DNA from: Micromonospora lutea
GTDB taxonomy: Bacteria; Actinomycetota; Actinomycetes; Mycobacteriales; Micromonosporaceae
Reading direction: 5' to 3'
DNA length: 64,000 nucleotides
Assembly: GCF_016863535.1 (NCBI RefSeq)
Contig: NZ_BOPB01000009.1
Span: forward strand, 186,001-250,000
Within the stretch, counting starts at the first letter, position 1; every line of letters begins with the position of its first letter. Position numbers and translations under genes: made by a program. The notes beneath the pieces are model-generated. The model was not told where the DNA came from and made no database searches. It saw nothing but the letters and a program-made list of their open reading frames with translations. Shown one piece after another: positions 1 to 8,519 of this stretch.

Positions 1-1196
1 ACGGATGGTACTTCCGGGACCTCGGCGAGGTGCTGCTCTGGCGGCAGCACAACGCGCTGGTCGGCGGGGAGAAACTGTGGCACGCGGCGCGCCGCGTCCG
101 GCCCGACTACACGGTGGCGAACGTCTGCTGGTGGTACGCGATGGGCGCGGACGTGAACTGGACGGTCACCCCGCGACCGATCTATCACGCCGACGGTCGC
201 AAGGAGCCGGACTGCTACACCGACCCGCCGCAGCTGCACGACGCGCTCACCGACCGACTCGGCACCTTCCCCCTCTTCACCTACTGGGGACCGGGTGCGG
301 GGCTGCCGTCCTCGCGATGGATCTGCCAGGCGGCGGAGCAGATCCTCGCCGAACAGTCGCCCGACCTGACCCTGGTCTACGTTCCGCACCTGGACTACGA
401 CCTGCAACGCTTCGGCCCGTCCTCCCCCCGAGCCGCCGCTGCGGCGGCCGAGCTGGATGGCGTGCTCGCTCCGCTGCTGCACGCCGCGCAGGCCCGCGAC
501 GCGACGGTCGTGGTGCTGTCGGAGTACGGCATCACCGAGGTGTCCCGGCCGGTGGACGTCAACCGGCTGCTGCGCGCCGAAGGGCTGCTGCGGGTGCACA
601 CCCAGGCGGGCATGGAGTACCTCGACCCGTGGACCTCCCGGGCCTTCGCGGTCGCCGACCACCAGGTCGCCCACGTGTACGTGCGTGACCCGGCCGACGT
701 GCCGGCGGTGGCGAAGCTCTGCGCCAGCCTGCCCGGGGTGGCGGAGGTGCTCGACGCCGACGGCCGGGCGGCGCACGGGCTGGACCATCCGCGCGCCGGT
801 GAGCTGGTGCTGGTGGCCGAGCCGGACTCCTGGTTCACGTACTACTACTGGCTCGACGACGCGCGCGCACCGGACTTCGCCCGGCTGGTGGAGATCCATC
901 GCAAGCCCGGGTACGACCCGGCGGAGCTCTTCTTCGACCCGGCCGCGCCGGGGGCGGCGAAGCGTCGCGCCGCGGTCGCGTTGGCCCGCAAGAAGCTCGG
1001 GATGCGGTACCTGATGAACGTCGTCGGGTTGGATGCCGGCGCGCGGGCGGTCCGGGGTTCACACGGGCGGCTGCCCACCGATCCGGCCGACGGGCCGGTG
1101 CTGCTCTGCTCCGACGCGTCGGTGGCTCGGGACCGGATCACGGCCACGGAGGTGAAGGGGCTGCTGCTGGAATTGGCTGGGATGGAGGGGCGGTGA
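1..1196 (+). CDS. Alkaline-phosphatase-superfamily protein (nucleotide pyrophosphatase-like), 5' truncated
   Basis: The reading frame is open from the left edge (it begins GWYFRDLGEV), so a GTG at position 30 is internal and the true start lies outside the window. The fold looks like the alkaline phosphatase / phosphodiesterase superfamily: a PHLDYDLQRFGP segment fits a metal-binding Asp/His loop and VVVLSEYGIT sits where family members usually carry SDHG. Loss of that His is notable, so activity is uncertain. The stop overlaps the next start by 4 nt (GTGA), so it is co-transcribed with the polyprenyl synthase. Homologues of this type occur in ebo-like clusters together with sugar isomerases and prenyl-transfer enzymes. 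That link is inferred from context. Confidence 0.75.
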   Translation, partial: GWYFRDLGEVLLWRQHNALVGGEKLWHAARRVRPDYTVANVCWWYAMGADVNWTVTPRPIYHADGRKEPDCYTDPPQLHDALTDRLGTFPLFTYWGPGAGLPSSRWICQAAEQILAEQSPDLTLVYVPHLDYDLQRFGPSSPRAAAAAAELDGVLAPLLHAAQARDATVVVLSEYGITEVSRPVDVNRLLRAEGLLRVHTQAGMEYLDPWTSRAFAVADHQVAHVYVRDPADVPAVAKLCASLPGVAEVLDADGRAAHGLDHPRAGELVLVAEPDSWFTYYYWLDDARAPDFARLVEIHRKPGYDPAELFFDPAAPGAAKRRAAVALARKKLGMRYLMNVVGLDAGARAVRGSHGRLPTDPADGPVLLCSDASVARDRITATEVKGLLLELAGMEGR

Positions 1197-2260
1197 CGAT
1201 CGCCGAGGCACCTGTCGATTCCGCCGGACTGCGGGCCCGCTTCGACGCCGAGCTGACCGCGTTCCTCGACCGGCAGGATCCGGACTGGCCGGACGGCGCG
1301 CCGCGAGGCGTCTTCACCACGCTGCACCGGTTCGTGCTGGCCGGCGGCAAGCGCCTGCGACCGCTCTTCTGCTACTGGGGCTGGCGGGGCGCCGGCGGCC
1401 AGGACTGCACCCCGATCGTGGTCGCCGCTGCCGCGTTGGAGCTGTTCCACGCCTTCGCGCTGATCCACGACGACATCCTGGACGGCAGCGACCGCCGCCG
1501 GGGGGAGCCCTCGGTGCACCGGATCTTCGCCGACCTGCACGCCCGATCGTCCTGGCGGGGCGACCCGGAGGCGTACGGGCGCAACACCGCCCTGCTCTGT
1601 GGTGACCTCTGCGCCGCCTGGTCGGACCAGATGTTCCACGAGTGCGGACTGAGCCCGGAACAGGTGCACCAGGGGTACGCCGTGTTCGCGCTGATGCGTA
1701 CCGAGGTGATCGCGGGGGAGTATCTCGACCTGGTGTCCGGGGTGGGCGACGGCTCGGTGGCCAGCGCGCTCACGGTGATCCGGATGAAGGCGGCCCGCTA
1801 CACGGTCACCCGACCGTTGCAGATCGGTGCGGCGCTGGCGGGCGCACCCGCCGAGCTGCGGGACGCGCTGGCCGAGTTCGGTGACCCGCTCGGCGACGCC
1901 TTCCAGCTCCGCGACGACGTGTTGGGGGTCTTCGGTGACCCGGCGGTCACCGGCAAGTCCGTTCTGGACGATCTGCGCGAGGGCAAGCCGACGGTGATGA
2001 TGGCGCTGGCCCGCGACGCCGCCGACCGGGCGCAGGGTGCCCGGCTGCGTGAGCTGTTCGGCAATCCCGATCTGGATGCCGAGGGCGCCGCCGAGTTGCG
2101 CGAGATCATCGAGGGCACCGGCGCGCGCCGGAAGATCGAGCAGATGATCCAGGTCCGTGCCGAGGCCGGGCTGGCGGCGCTGGAGCACACCGAGGTGACC
2201 GCGGCGAGCCGGAGCGCCCTGACGGAGCTGGCCGCCCTGGCCATCGACCGGCAGAGCTGA
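1193..2260 (+). CDS. Polyprenyl diphosphate synthase (trans-isoprenyl synthase family)
   Basis: This 355-residue protein would condense isopentenyl diphosphate onto an allylic diphosphate to make a C15-C20 or longer polyprenyl diphosphate in the cytoplasm. The first Asp-rich motif is DDILD in ALIHDDILDGSDRRRG. The second region reads QLRDDVLGVFGD, followed by GKSVLDDLREGKPT, as in actinobacterial IdsA/IdsB-like enzymes. GGKRLRP near residue 50 is the usual diphosphate-binding segment. The start is a GTG inside the stop of the preceding gene, so the two are translationally coupled. Chain length cannot be read reliably from the sequence. Confidence 0.93.
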   Translation: MTIAEAPVDSAGLRARFDAELTAFLDRQDPDWPDGAPRGVFTTLHRFVLAGGKRLRPLFCYWGWRGAGGQDCTPIVVAAAALELFHAFALIHDDILDGSDRRRGEPSVHRIFADLHARSSWRGDPEAYGRNTALLCGDLCAAWSDQMFHECGLSPEQVHQGYAVFALMRTEVIAGEYLDLVSGVGDGSVASALTVIRMKAARYTVTRPLQIGAALAGAPAELRDALAEFGDPLGDAFQLRDDVLGVFGDPAVTGKSVLDDLREGKPTVMMALARDAADRAQGARLRELFGNPDLDAEGAAELREIIEGTGARRKIEQMIQVRAEAGLAALEHTEVTAASRSALTELAALAIDRQS

Positions 2261-2340
2261 GCGGAGCCCCTCCGGGCGGCTTTTGATCGAATTGACGAAA
2301 GTCCACATCCGACGGGCAAAAGATATAGACACATCGACGT

Positions 2341-2357
2341 ATGACGTTTAGTGTCAT
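2341..2357. promoter_or_regulatory. ATGAC-N7-GTCAT dyad, possible operator
   Basis: A perfect 5-bp inverted repeat with a 7-nt spacer lies in an AT-richer stretch about 135 nt before the start of the PQQ-type dehydrogenase. It is a plausible regulator site, for example for the ROK protein encoded at 8520-9698. Only the symmetry and position support this. Confidence 0.3.
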
Positions 2358-2491
2358 CGCCAGGACCAACATGTTTCGTCGAGGTGAACCGGCGGCGCGG
2401 CACCCCCCTCGGCACCCCTCCGCTACGGCATCCGGCGCGACGGCGCGCGCCCCGCCCTGGCAGTACCCCGTCAGGAAGGGACAGCACAGCG

Positions 2492-5341
2492 ATGTCCACC
2501 ATGCGCACCACCCACCACCCCGCACGGTGGTCCACCAGCGCCTCGGCGCTGCTCCTGGTCGTCACAGCCGGCACCATGGCCACCGTCAACCCGACTCCGG
2601 TCAGCGCCCACCCCATCGTCGCCAGCGACTTCCAGCAGGTCACCCTCGCCAAGGGGGTGGCCGAGGTCGGTGAGCCGATGAGCATCGCGGTGCTGCCGGA
2701 CCGTTCGGTCCTGCACACCGCTCGCAACGGCACACTGCGCCGCACCGACGCGGCCGGCAACACCTCGGTGATCGCCAACATCCCGGTCTACACCCACGAC
2801 GAGGACGGGTTGCAGGGCGTCGGGGTCGACCCGAACTTCGCCACCAACCGGCACATCTTCCTCTACTACGCCCCGCCGCTCTCCACCCCCGGCGGCGACG
2901 CCCCGGCCACCGGCACCAACTGGTCCGCCTGGCAGGGTGTCAACCGGCTGTCCCGGTTCACCCTCAACGCCGATTTCACCCTCAACCAGTCCAGCAAGGT
3001 CGACATCCTCGACGTCGCCGCCGACCGGGGCATGTGCTGCCATGCCGGTGGGGACATCGACTTCGACGCCGCAGGCAACCTGTACCTGTCCACCGGCGAC
3101 GACACGAACCCCTTCGACTCCGGCGGATACTCCCCGATCGACGAGCGGACCAACCGCAACCCGGCGTACGACGCACAGCGCAGCGCAGCCAACACCAACG
3201 ACCTGCGCGGCAAGATCCTGCGGATCAAGGTCAACGCCAACGGTTCGTACTCGATCCCGGCCGGCAACATGTTCGCCCCGGGCACGGCCCGCACCCGACC
3301 CGAGATCTACGCGATGGGGCTGCGCAACCCGTTCCGGATGAGCGTCGACAAGGCCACGGGTGTGGTCTACGTCGGCGACTACGGGCCGGACTCGGGCGCC
3401 AGCTCCGCGCGCGGTCCCAGCGGGCAGGTGGAGTTCAACCGGATCACCGGCCCCGGCTTCTACGGCTGGCCGTACTGCACCGGCACCAACACCAGCAACG
3501 AGACGTACGCCGAATGGAACTTCGCCAACAACACCGCCGGAGCGAAGTACAACTGCACCGGCGGCGCGACCAACAACTCGTTCCGCAACACCGGTCTGAC
3601 CACCCTGCCGGCCGCCAAGCCCGCCTGGATCCGCTACGCCGGAGACGCCGGCAGCCCGCCGGAGTTCGGCGGTGGCTCCGAGTCGCCGATGGCCGGCCCG
3701 GTCTACCGGTACGACGCCGCGCTGAACTCGGCCACCAAGTGGCCGCAGAGCTACGACGGGCTGTTCTTCGCCGGTGAGTTCGGGCGAGGCTGGATCAAGC
3801 CGATCCACGTCAACTCGAACGGCTCGATAGCCAGCATCGACGCCTCCTTCCCGTGGAACGGCAAGCAGGTCATGGACATGGCGTTTGGCCCGGACGGCGC
3901 GCTCTACGTGCTGGACTACGGCACCGGTTTCTACAACGGTGACGCCAACTCCGCCCTGTACCGCTACGACTACGTCGGCGGCGGCAACCGGGCACCGACG
4001 GCGGTGGCCTCGGCGAACCGGACCTCGGGCGTCGCCCCGTTGACGGTGAGCTTCTCCTCGGCGGGGTCGTCGGACCCGGAGGGTGGGGCGTTGAGCTACT
4101 CGTGGGCGTTCGGCGACGGCACCACCTCGACGGCGGCGAACCCGACCAAGACCTACAACACCAACGGCACCTACACCGCGACCCTGACCGTACGCGACCC
4201 GCAGGGCGCCACCGGCACGGCGAGCGTGCGGATCGGGGTCGGCAACACCGCACCGACCGTCACCATCACCAGCCCCGGCAACGGCCAACTGTTCAGCTTC
4301 GGCGACACCGTGCCGTTCAGCATCACGGTGACCGACCCGGAGGACGGCGTCATCGACTGCAGCAAGGTCAAGATGACCTACGTGCTGGGCCACGACAACC
4401 ACGGTCACCAGATCACCTCGCAGAACGGCTGCTCCGGCTCGATCGCCGTGCCGGTCGACGGTGAGCACGACGACGCCGCCAACATCTTCGGCATCTTCGA
4501 CGCCGAGTACACCGATGCCGGCGGCCTGACCACGCACACCCAGCACACCCTCCAGCCGCGTAAGCGGCAGGCGGAGCACTACAAGACCGCCTCCGGCGTC
4601 GACCCCTTCGACAAGACGACCGCCGAGGGCGGCAAGACCGTCGGCAACATCAACAACGGCGACTGGATCGCGTTCGAGCCGTACCGGATCGGCAACGCCA
4701 CCTCGTTCAGTGCCCGGGTCTCCTCGGCCGGCGCCGGCGGCACCCTCCAGGTGCGGGCCGGCTCCGCCACTGGCACGGTGCTCGGCTCGGCGACCGTCCC
4801 GGTCACCGGCGGTTGGGACACCTTCACCACCGTCACCGGCAGCATCACCAACCCGCCCACCGGCACCACCACCCTGTACCTCACCTTCGCCGGCTCGGGC
4901 ACGGGCCACCTCTACGACCTGGACTCGTTCTCCTTCACCACCGGCAGCGGCGGTACGAGCAGGACCGGTCCGATCACCGGGCTGGCCGGCAAGTGTCTGG
5001 ATGTGCGCGACGCTTCGTCAGCGGATGGGGCGCAGATCCAGATCTGGACCTGTAACGGCACCGCGGCGCAGACCTGGGCGGTGACGCCGAACTCGACGAT
5101 CCGGGCGTTGGGCAAGTGTCTGGACGTCAACGAGGCCGCCTCGGCCGACGGTACGAAGATCCAGCTCTGGACGTGCAACGGCAGCGGCGCGCAGAACTGG
5201 TCGGCGCAGTCCAACGGCACGTTGCGTAACCCGAACTCGGGAAAGTGCCTGGACGTGGCGAACAACAGCTCCACCGACGGGCAGGTCGTGCACCTCTGGA
5301 CCTGCCACACCAACGCCAACCAGCGCTGGATCCTTCCGTAG
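2492..5341 (+). CDS. Secreted PQQ-type sugar dehydrogenase with PKD, CBM6 and ricin-lectin domains
   Basis: The product is a 949-residue exported multidomain protein. A Sec-type signal (hydrophobic core SALLLVVTAGTMA, cleavage near VSAHP) is followed by a glucose/sorbosone dehydrogenase beta-propeller to about residue 495, with a CCHAGGD motif near residue 180 in the catalytic His context. A PKD domain spans about 505-580, a CBM6-like domain about 690-818, and a ricin-B lectin with QxW-type repeats about 825-949. It probably oxidises an extracellular sugar or polysaccharide end, with the C-terminal domains holding it to carbohydrate. I chose this ATG because AGGAAGG lies about 12 nt upstream and it precedes the signal peptide; a longer open frame to 2351 has no such support. 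Confidence 0.9.
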   Translation: MSTMRTTHHPARWSTSASALLLVVTAGTMATVNPTPVSAHPIVASDFQQVTLAKGVAEVGEPMSIAVLPDRSVLHTARNGTLRRTDAAGNTSVIANIPVYTHDEDGLQGVGVDPNFATNRHIFLYYAPPLSTPGGDAPATGTNWSAWQGVNRLSRFTLNADFTLNQSSKVDILDVAADRGMCCHAGGDIDFDAAGNLYLSTGDDTNPFDSGGYSPIDERTNRNPAYDAQRSAANTNDLRGKILRIKVNANGSYSIPAGNMFAPGTARTRPEIYAMGLRNPFRMSVDKATGVVYVGDYGPDSGASSARGPSGQVEFNRITGPGFYGWPYCTGTNTSNETYAEWNFANNTAGAKYNCTGGATNNSFRNTGLTTLPAAKPAWIRYAGDAGSPPEFGGGSESPMAGPVYRYDAALNSATKWPQSYDGLFFAGEFGRGWIKPIHVNSNGSIASIDASFPWNGKQVMDMAFGPDGALYVLDYGTGFYNGDANSALYRYDYVGGGNRAPTAVASANRTSGVAPLTVSFSSAGSSDPEGGALSYSWAFGDGTTSTAANPTKTYNTNGTYTATLTVRDPQGATGTASVRIGVGNTAPTVTITSPGNGQLFSFGDTVPFSITVTDPEDGVIDCSKVKMTYVLGHDNHGHQITSQNGCSGSIAVPVDGEHDDAANIFGIFDAEYTDAGGLTTHTQHTLQPRKRQAEHYKTASGVDPFDKTTAEGGKTVGNINNGDWIAFEPYRIGNATSFSARVSSAGAGGTLQVRAGSATGTVLGSATVPVTGGWDTFTTVTGSITNPPTGTTTLYLTFAGSGTGHLYDLDSFSFTTGSGGTSRTGPITGLAGKCLDVRDASSADGAQIQIWTCNGTAAQTWAVTPNSTIRALGKCLDVNEAASADGTKIQLWTCNGSGAQNWSAQSNGTLRNPNSGKCLDVANNSSTDGQVVHLWTCHTNANQRWILP

Positions 5342-5345
5342 CTGC

Positions 5346-5395
5346 AAGGAAGGGCACCTTATTAACGCCTAGCGTTGTACAAGGGGCCCTTCCTA
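5346..5395. repeat. Imperfect palindromic dispersed repeat (copy A)
   Basis: The arms AAGGAAGGGCACCTT (5346-5360) and AAGGGGCCCTTCCT (5381-5394) are near reverse complements, and the symmetry extends inward through TTAACGC and GCGTTGTA. A second copy of the left arm, identical over 25 nt except one base, is at 50683-50707. I recall such elements as common in Micromonospora. Its place right after a stop codon also suits transcript-end folding. Confidence 0.75.
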
Positions 5396-5421
5396 ACACG
5401 ACGATCGTTTGGGAGAGCGAG

Positions 5422-7143
5422 ATGCGCAGACTTCTCCGTTCCGTCCTCGGCGTGGCCACCGCCGCCTTCGCCGTACTCGCCTGCACCACCCCGGCCACCC
5501 CCGCCAGCGCCGCCGACGCCCCGTACGACGTGCTGGTCTTCTCCAAGACCGCCGGCTTCCGGCACGACTCCATCGCGGTGGGCACCCAGACCATCCGTGA
5601 ACTGGGCACGGCCAACAGCTTCACCGTCACCGCCACCGAGGACGCCACCGCATTCACCACCGGCAACCTCGCCCAGTACGAAGCGGTGATCTTCCTCAAC
5701 ACCACCGGCGACGTGCTCAACACCAGCCAGCAGGCGGCCTTCGAGTCCTACATCGGCTCCGGCGGCGGCTACGTCGGCGTGCACTCCGCCGCCGACACCG
5801 AGTACGGCTGGTCCTTCTACGGCAACCTGGTCGGGGCGTACTTCCGCTCCCACCCGGCCATCCAGCAGGCCACCGTCCGGGTGGAGAACCGCGCCCACGC
5901 GGCCACCGCCCACCTGCCGCAGAACTGGGTACGCACCGACGAGTGGTACGACTTCCAGAGCAACCCCCGGGCCAACGCGCGGGTGCTGGCGAACCTCAAC
6001 GAGTCGACGTACTCGGGCGGCGTGATGGGCGCCGACCACCCGATCGCCTGGTGCAAGACGTACAACGGCGGCCGGTCCTTCTACACCGGCGGCGGCCACA
6101 CCCAGGCGTCGTACTCCGATGCGGCCTTCCGGGCGCACCTGCTCGGCGGCATCCGGTACGCGGCCGGCCGGACCAAGGCCGACTGCCGGCCGGAGACCGG
6201 CTACACCACCCTCTACAACGGCTCCACCAACGGTTGGTCCCAGGCCGGGCCGGGCAGCTTCACCAACTCCGACGCCACGCTGACCTCGGTCGGCGGGATG
6301 GGGCTGTTCTGGCACAGCGCCAAGCAGTTCACCAACTACTCGCTGAAGCTGGACTGGCGGGTGGCCGGGGATGACAACTCGGGTGTCTTCATCGGTTTCC
6401 CACCGTCGAGTGACCCGAACTCGGCGATCAACAACGGCTACGAGGTGCAGATAGACCTCACCGACACCGCCGACAAGACCACCGGCGCGGTCTACGGCTT
6501 CAAGTCCGCCGACCTCGCCGCCCGGGACGCCGCGTTGAACCCGGCGGGGGAGTGGAACACCTACGAGCTGCTGGTGGAGGGGGAACGTCTCCAGGTCTTC
6601 CTGAACGGCTCGAAGATCAACGACTTCACCAACACCGACCCGGTCCGGTCGCTCGCCGGGCACATCGGCATCCAGAACCACGGCACCGGCGACGACGTGT
6701 CGTTCCGCAACATCCGGATCAAGGAACTCGGCGGCACGAACCCGCCGCCGGGCGGTGACGTCCGCACCGGTCGGATCACCGGTCTGGCCGGCAAGTGTCT
6801 GGACGTGCGTAACGGCTCCTCGGCCGACGGCACGCAGATCCAGATCTGGTCCTGCAACGGTGGCGCGGCGCAGACCTGGACGGTGACGCCGAACTCGACG
6901 ATCCGGGCCCTGGGCAAGTGTCTGGACGTCAACGGCGCCGGCACGGCCGACGGTACGAAGATCCAGCTCTGGACGTGCAACGGCAGCGGCGCGCAGAACT
7001 GGTCGGTGCAGTCCAACGGCACGTTGCGTAACCCGAACTCGGGCAAGTGTCTGGACGTGTCGAACAACAGTTCCGTCGACGGGCAGGTCGTGCACCTGTG
7101 GAGCTGCCACAACAACGCCAACCAGCGCTGGGTGCTGCCGTAA
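5422..7143 (+). CDS. Secreted ThuA / DUF1080 (3-keto-disaccharide hydrolase-like) / ricin-lectin protein
   Basis: This is a 573-residue exported protein. A signal peptide (RSVLGVATAAFAVLACTT...ASAAD) has a Cys near residue 21, so a lipoprotein form is possible. A ThuA-like glutamine-amidotransferase fold covers about residues 33-250, a DUF1080 concanavalin-like domain about 256-440 and a ricin-B lectin about 450-573. ThuA and DUF1080 proteins act in disaccharide pathways that go through 3-keto intermediates, which suits the adjacent sugar dehydrogenase and downstream isomerase. GGGAG precedes the ATG. The lectin tail is almost the same DNA as that of the upstream gene. Confidence 0.9.
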   Translation: MRRLLRSVLGVATAAFAVLACTTPATPASAADAPYDVLVFSKTAGFRHDSIAVGTQTIRELGTANSFTVTATEDATAFTTGNLAQYEAVIFLNTTGDVLNTSQQAAFESYIGSGGGYVGVHSAADTEYGWSFYGNLVGAYFRSHPAIQQATVRVENRAHAATAHLPQNWVRTDEWYDFQSNPRANARVLANLNESTYSGGVMGADHPIAWCKTYNGGRSFYTGGGHTQASYSDAAFRAHLLGGIRYAAGRTKADCRPETGYTTLYNGSTNGWSQAGPGSFTNSDATLTSVGGMGLFWHSAKQFTNYSLKLDWRVAGDDNSGVFIGFPPSSDPNSAINNGYEVQIDLTDTADKTTGAVYGFKSADLAARDAALNPAGEWNTYELLVEGERLQVFLNGSKINDFTNTDPVRSLAGHIGIQNHGTGDDVSFRNIRIKELGGTNPPPGGDVRTGRITGLAGKCLDVRNGSSADGTQIQIWSCNGGAAQTWTVTPNSTIRALGKCLDVNGAGTADGTKIQLWTCNGSGAQNWSVQSNGTLRNPNSGKCLDVSNNSSVDGQVVHLWSCHNNANQRWVLP

Positions 7144-7158
7144 CCGAACAGGTTGAAC

Positions 7159-7193
7159 GCCCCGGTGCGACGGTCACCCCGTCGCACCGGGGC
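7159..7193 (+). terminator. Rho-independent terminator
   Basis: A perfect 15-bp stem (GCCCCGGTGCGACGG with its complement) with a 5-nt loop is followed by TCTTTCCT, just after the ThuA/DUF1080 stop codon. Confidence 0.9.
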
Positions 7194-7391
7194 TCTTTCC
7201 TACCGCGTGCCGTCCGCCTAGAGTGAGGGGCGGCGACCGCGAGGTGGCCGGTGAGTCGACGGGAGGCGCAACCCGTCGGCCCCAGGCGCGACCGCGCCCA
7301 CCGGCACACCGTCGGGCCGTCCACATCCGGTCATCCCTCGCCCCGGTCCCGCAGGTAACGGAATCCCCAACACGACAGGGGAACAGGACAC

Positions 7392-8399
7392 ATGGCGCGA
7401 CCGATCACGCTGTTCACCGGCCAGTGGGCCGACCTTCCGTTCGAGGAGGTGTGCCGGCTCGCCGCCGAGTGGGGCTACGACGGCCTGGAGATCGCCTGCT
7501 GGGGCGACCACTTCGAGGTCGACAAGGCCCTCGCCGACGATTCGTACATCGACCGCAAGCGGGAGACTCTCGCCAAGCACAACCTCAAGGTCTTCACCAT
7601 CTCCAACCACCTGGTTGGTCAGGCGGTCTGCGACCACCCGATCGATGAGCGGCACCAGGGCATCCTGCCCGCCCGGATCTGGGGCGACGGCGAGCCGGAA
7701 GGGGTACGCCAGCGGGCTGCCGAGGAGATCAAGGACACCGCCCGCGCGGCGGCGAAGCTGGGCGTGGACACCGTCGTCGGCTTCACCGGCTCGTCGATCT
7801 GGCACACCCTGGCGATGTTCCCGCCGGTGCCGCCAGCCATGATCGAGCGCGGGTACCAGGACTTCGCCGACCGGTGGAACCCGATCCTCGACGTCTTCGA
7901 CGAGGTCGGGGTGCGTTTCGCCCACGAGGTGCACCCCAGCGAGATCGCGTACGACTACTGGACGACGAAGCGGACCCTGGAGGCGATCGGGCACCGGCCC
8001 GCGTTCGGGCTGAACTGGGACCCGTCGCACTTCGTCTGGCAGGAACTCGACCCGGTCAACTTCATCTTCGACTTCGCCGACCGGATCTACCACGTCGACT
8101 GCAAGGACGCCAAGGTGCGTACCGGCGACGGCCGCCGTGGCCGGCTGGCCTCGCACCTGCCCTGGGCCGACCTGCGTCGGGGCTGGGACTTCGTCTCGAC
8201 CGGCCACGGCGACGTGCCCTGGGAGGACTGCTTCCGCGCGCTGAACGCCATCGGCTACTCCGGACCGATTTCCATCGAGTGGGAAGACGCCGGGATGGAC
8301 CGCTTGGTCGGCGCGCCGGAGGCGCTCCAGTTCGTCCGCCGACTCGCCTTCGACGCACCGTCCGCCGCCTTCGACGCGGCGTTCAGCAGCAAGGACTGA
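7392..8399 (+). CDS. Sugar phosphate isomerase/epimerase (xylose isomerase-like TIM barrel)
   Basis: This 335-residue cytoplasmic TIM-barrel protein matches the AP-endonuclease-2 / IolE-type isomerase family. The usual metal ligands are in place: Glu in FAHEVHPS near residue 178, Asp and His in NWDPSHF near 210, Asp/His in YHVDCKDAK near 235 and the terminal Glu in SIEWEDAG near 296. AGGGGAA lies 10 nt upstream of the ATG. It is separated from the lectin proteins by a strong terminator, so it has its own promoter, although the topic (oxidised sugars) is shared. The exact substrate is unknown. Confidence 0.88.
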   Translation: MARPITLFTGQWADLPFEEVCRLAAEWGYDGLEIACWGDHFEVDKALADDSYIDRKRETLAKHNLKVFTISNHLVGQAVCDHPIDERHQGILPARIWGDGEPEGVRQRAAEEIKDTARAAAKLGVDTVVGFTGSSIWHTLAMFPPVPPAMIERGYQDFADRWNPILDVFDEVGVRFAHEVHPSEIAYDYWTTKRTLEAIGHRPAFGLNWDPSHFVWQELDPVNFIFDFADRIYHVDCKDAKVRTGDGRRGRLASHLPWADLRRGWDFVSTGHGDVPWEDCFRALNAIGYSGPISIEWEDAGMDRLVGAPEALQFVRRLAFDAPSAAFDAAFSSKD

Positions 8400-8411
8400 C
8401 CCTGACGGCCT

Positions 8412-8440
8412 CCGGGGGTCGGCCGACTGCCGGCCCCCGG
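8412..8440. terminator. Bidirectional terminator hairpin
   Basis: A 12-bp GC stem (CCGGGGGTCGGC with GCCGGCCCCCGG, one G-T pair) with a 5-nt loop lies between the convergent isomerase and ROK genes. There is no T-run. Confidence 0.65.
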
Positions 8441-8519
8441 GTCACCGTCACGTCACCACCCGGCCCGCCGCCGGCCCGGTGCGTCGGACGTCCGGGTGCG
8501 GTCCGGCGGACCCAGCCGC

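Noticed and set aside
2261..2290. Terminator after the polyprenyl synthase (GGAGCCCCTCCGGGCGGCTTTT)
   Set aside because: The stem is short and mismatched; the run of T is suggestive but not enough.
845..4909. Long minus-strand open frames (845-2332 and 2471-4909) opposite the prenyl synthase and PQQ dehydrogenase genes
   Set aside because: They mirror strong plus-strand genes, are rich in Arg/Gly/Val without any domain, and follow from GC-rich third positions of the real genes.
5362..7110. 582-codon minus-strand open frame opposite the ThuA/DUF1080 gene
   Set aside because: Shadow frame of a gene with clear domains and signal peptide; no ribosome binding site or recognisable motif.
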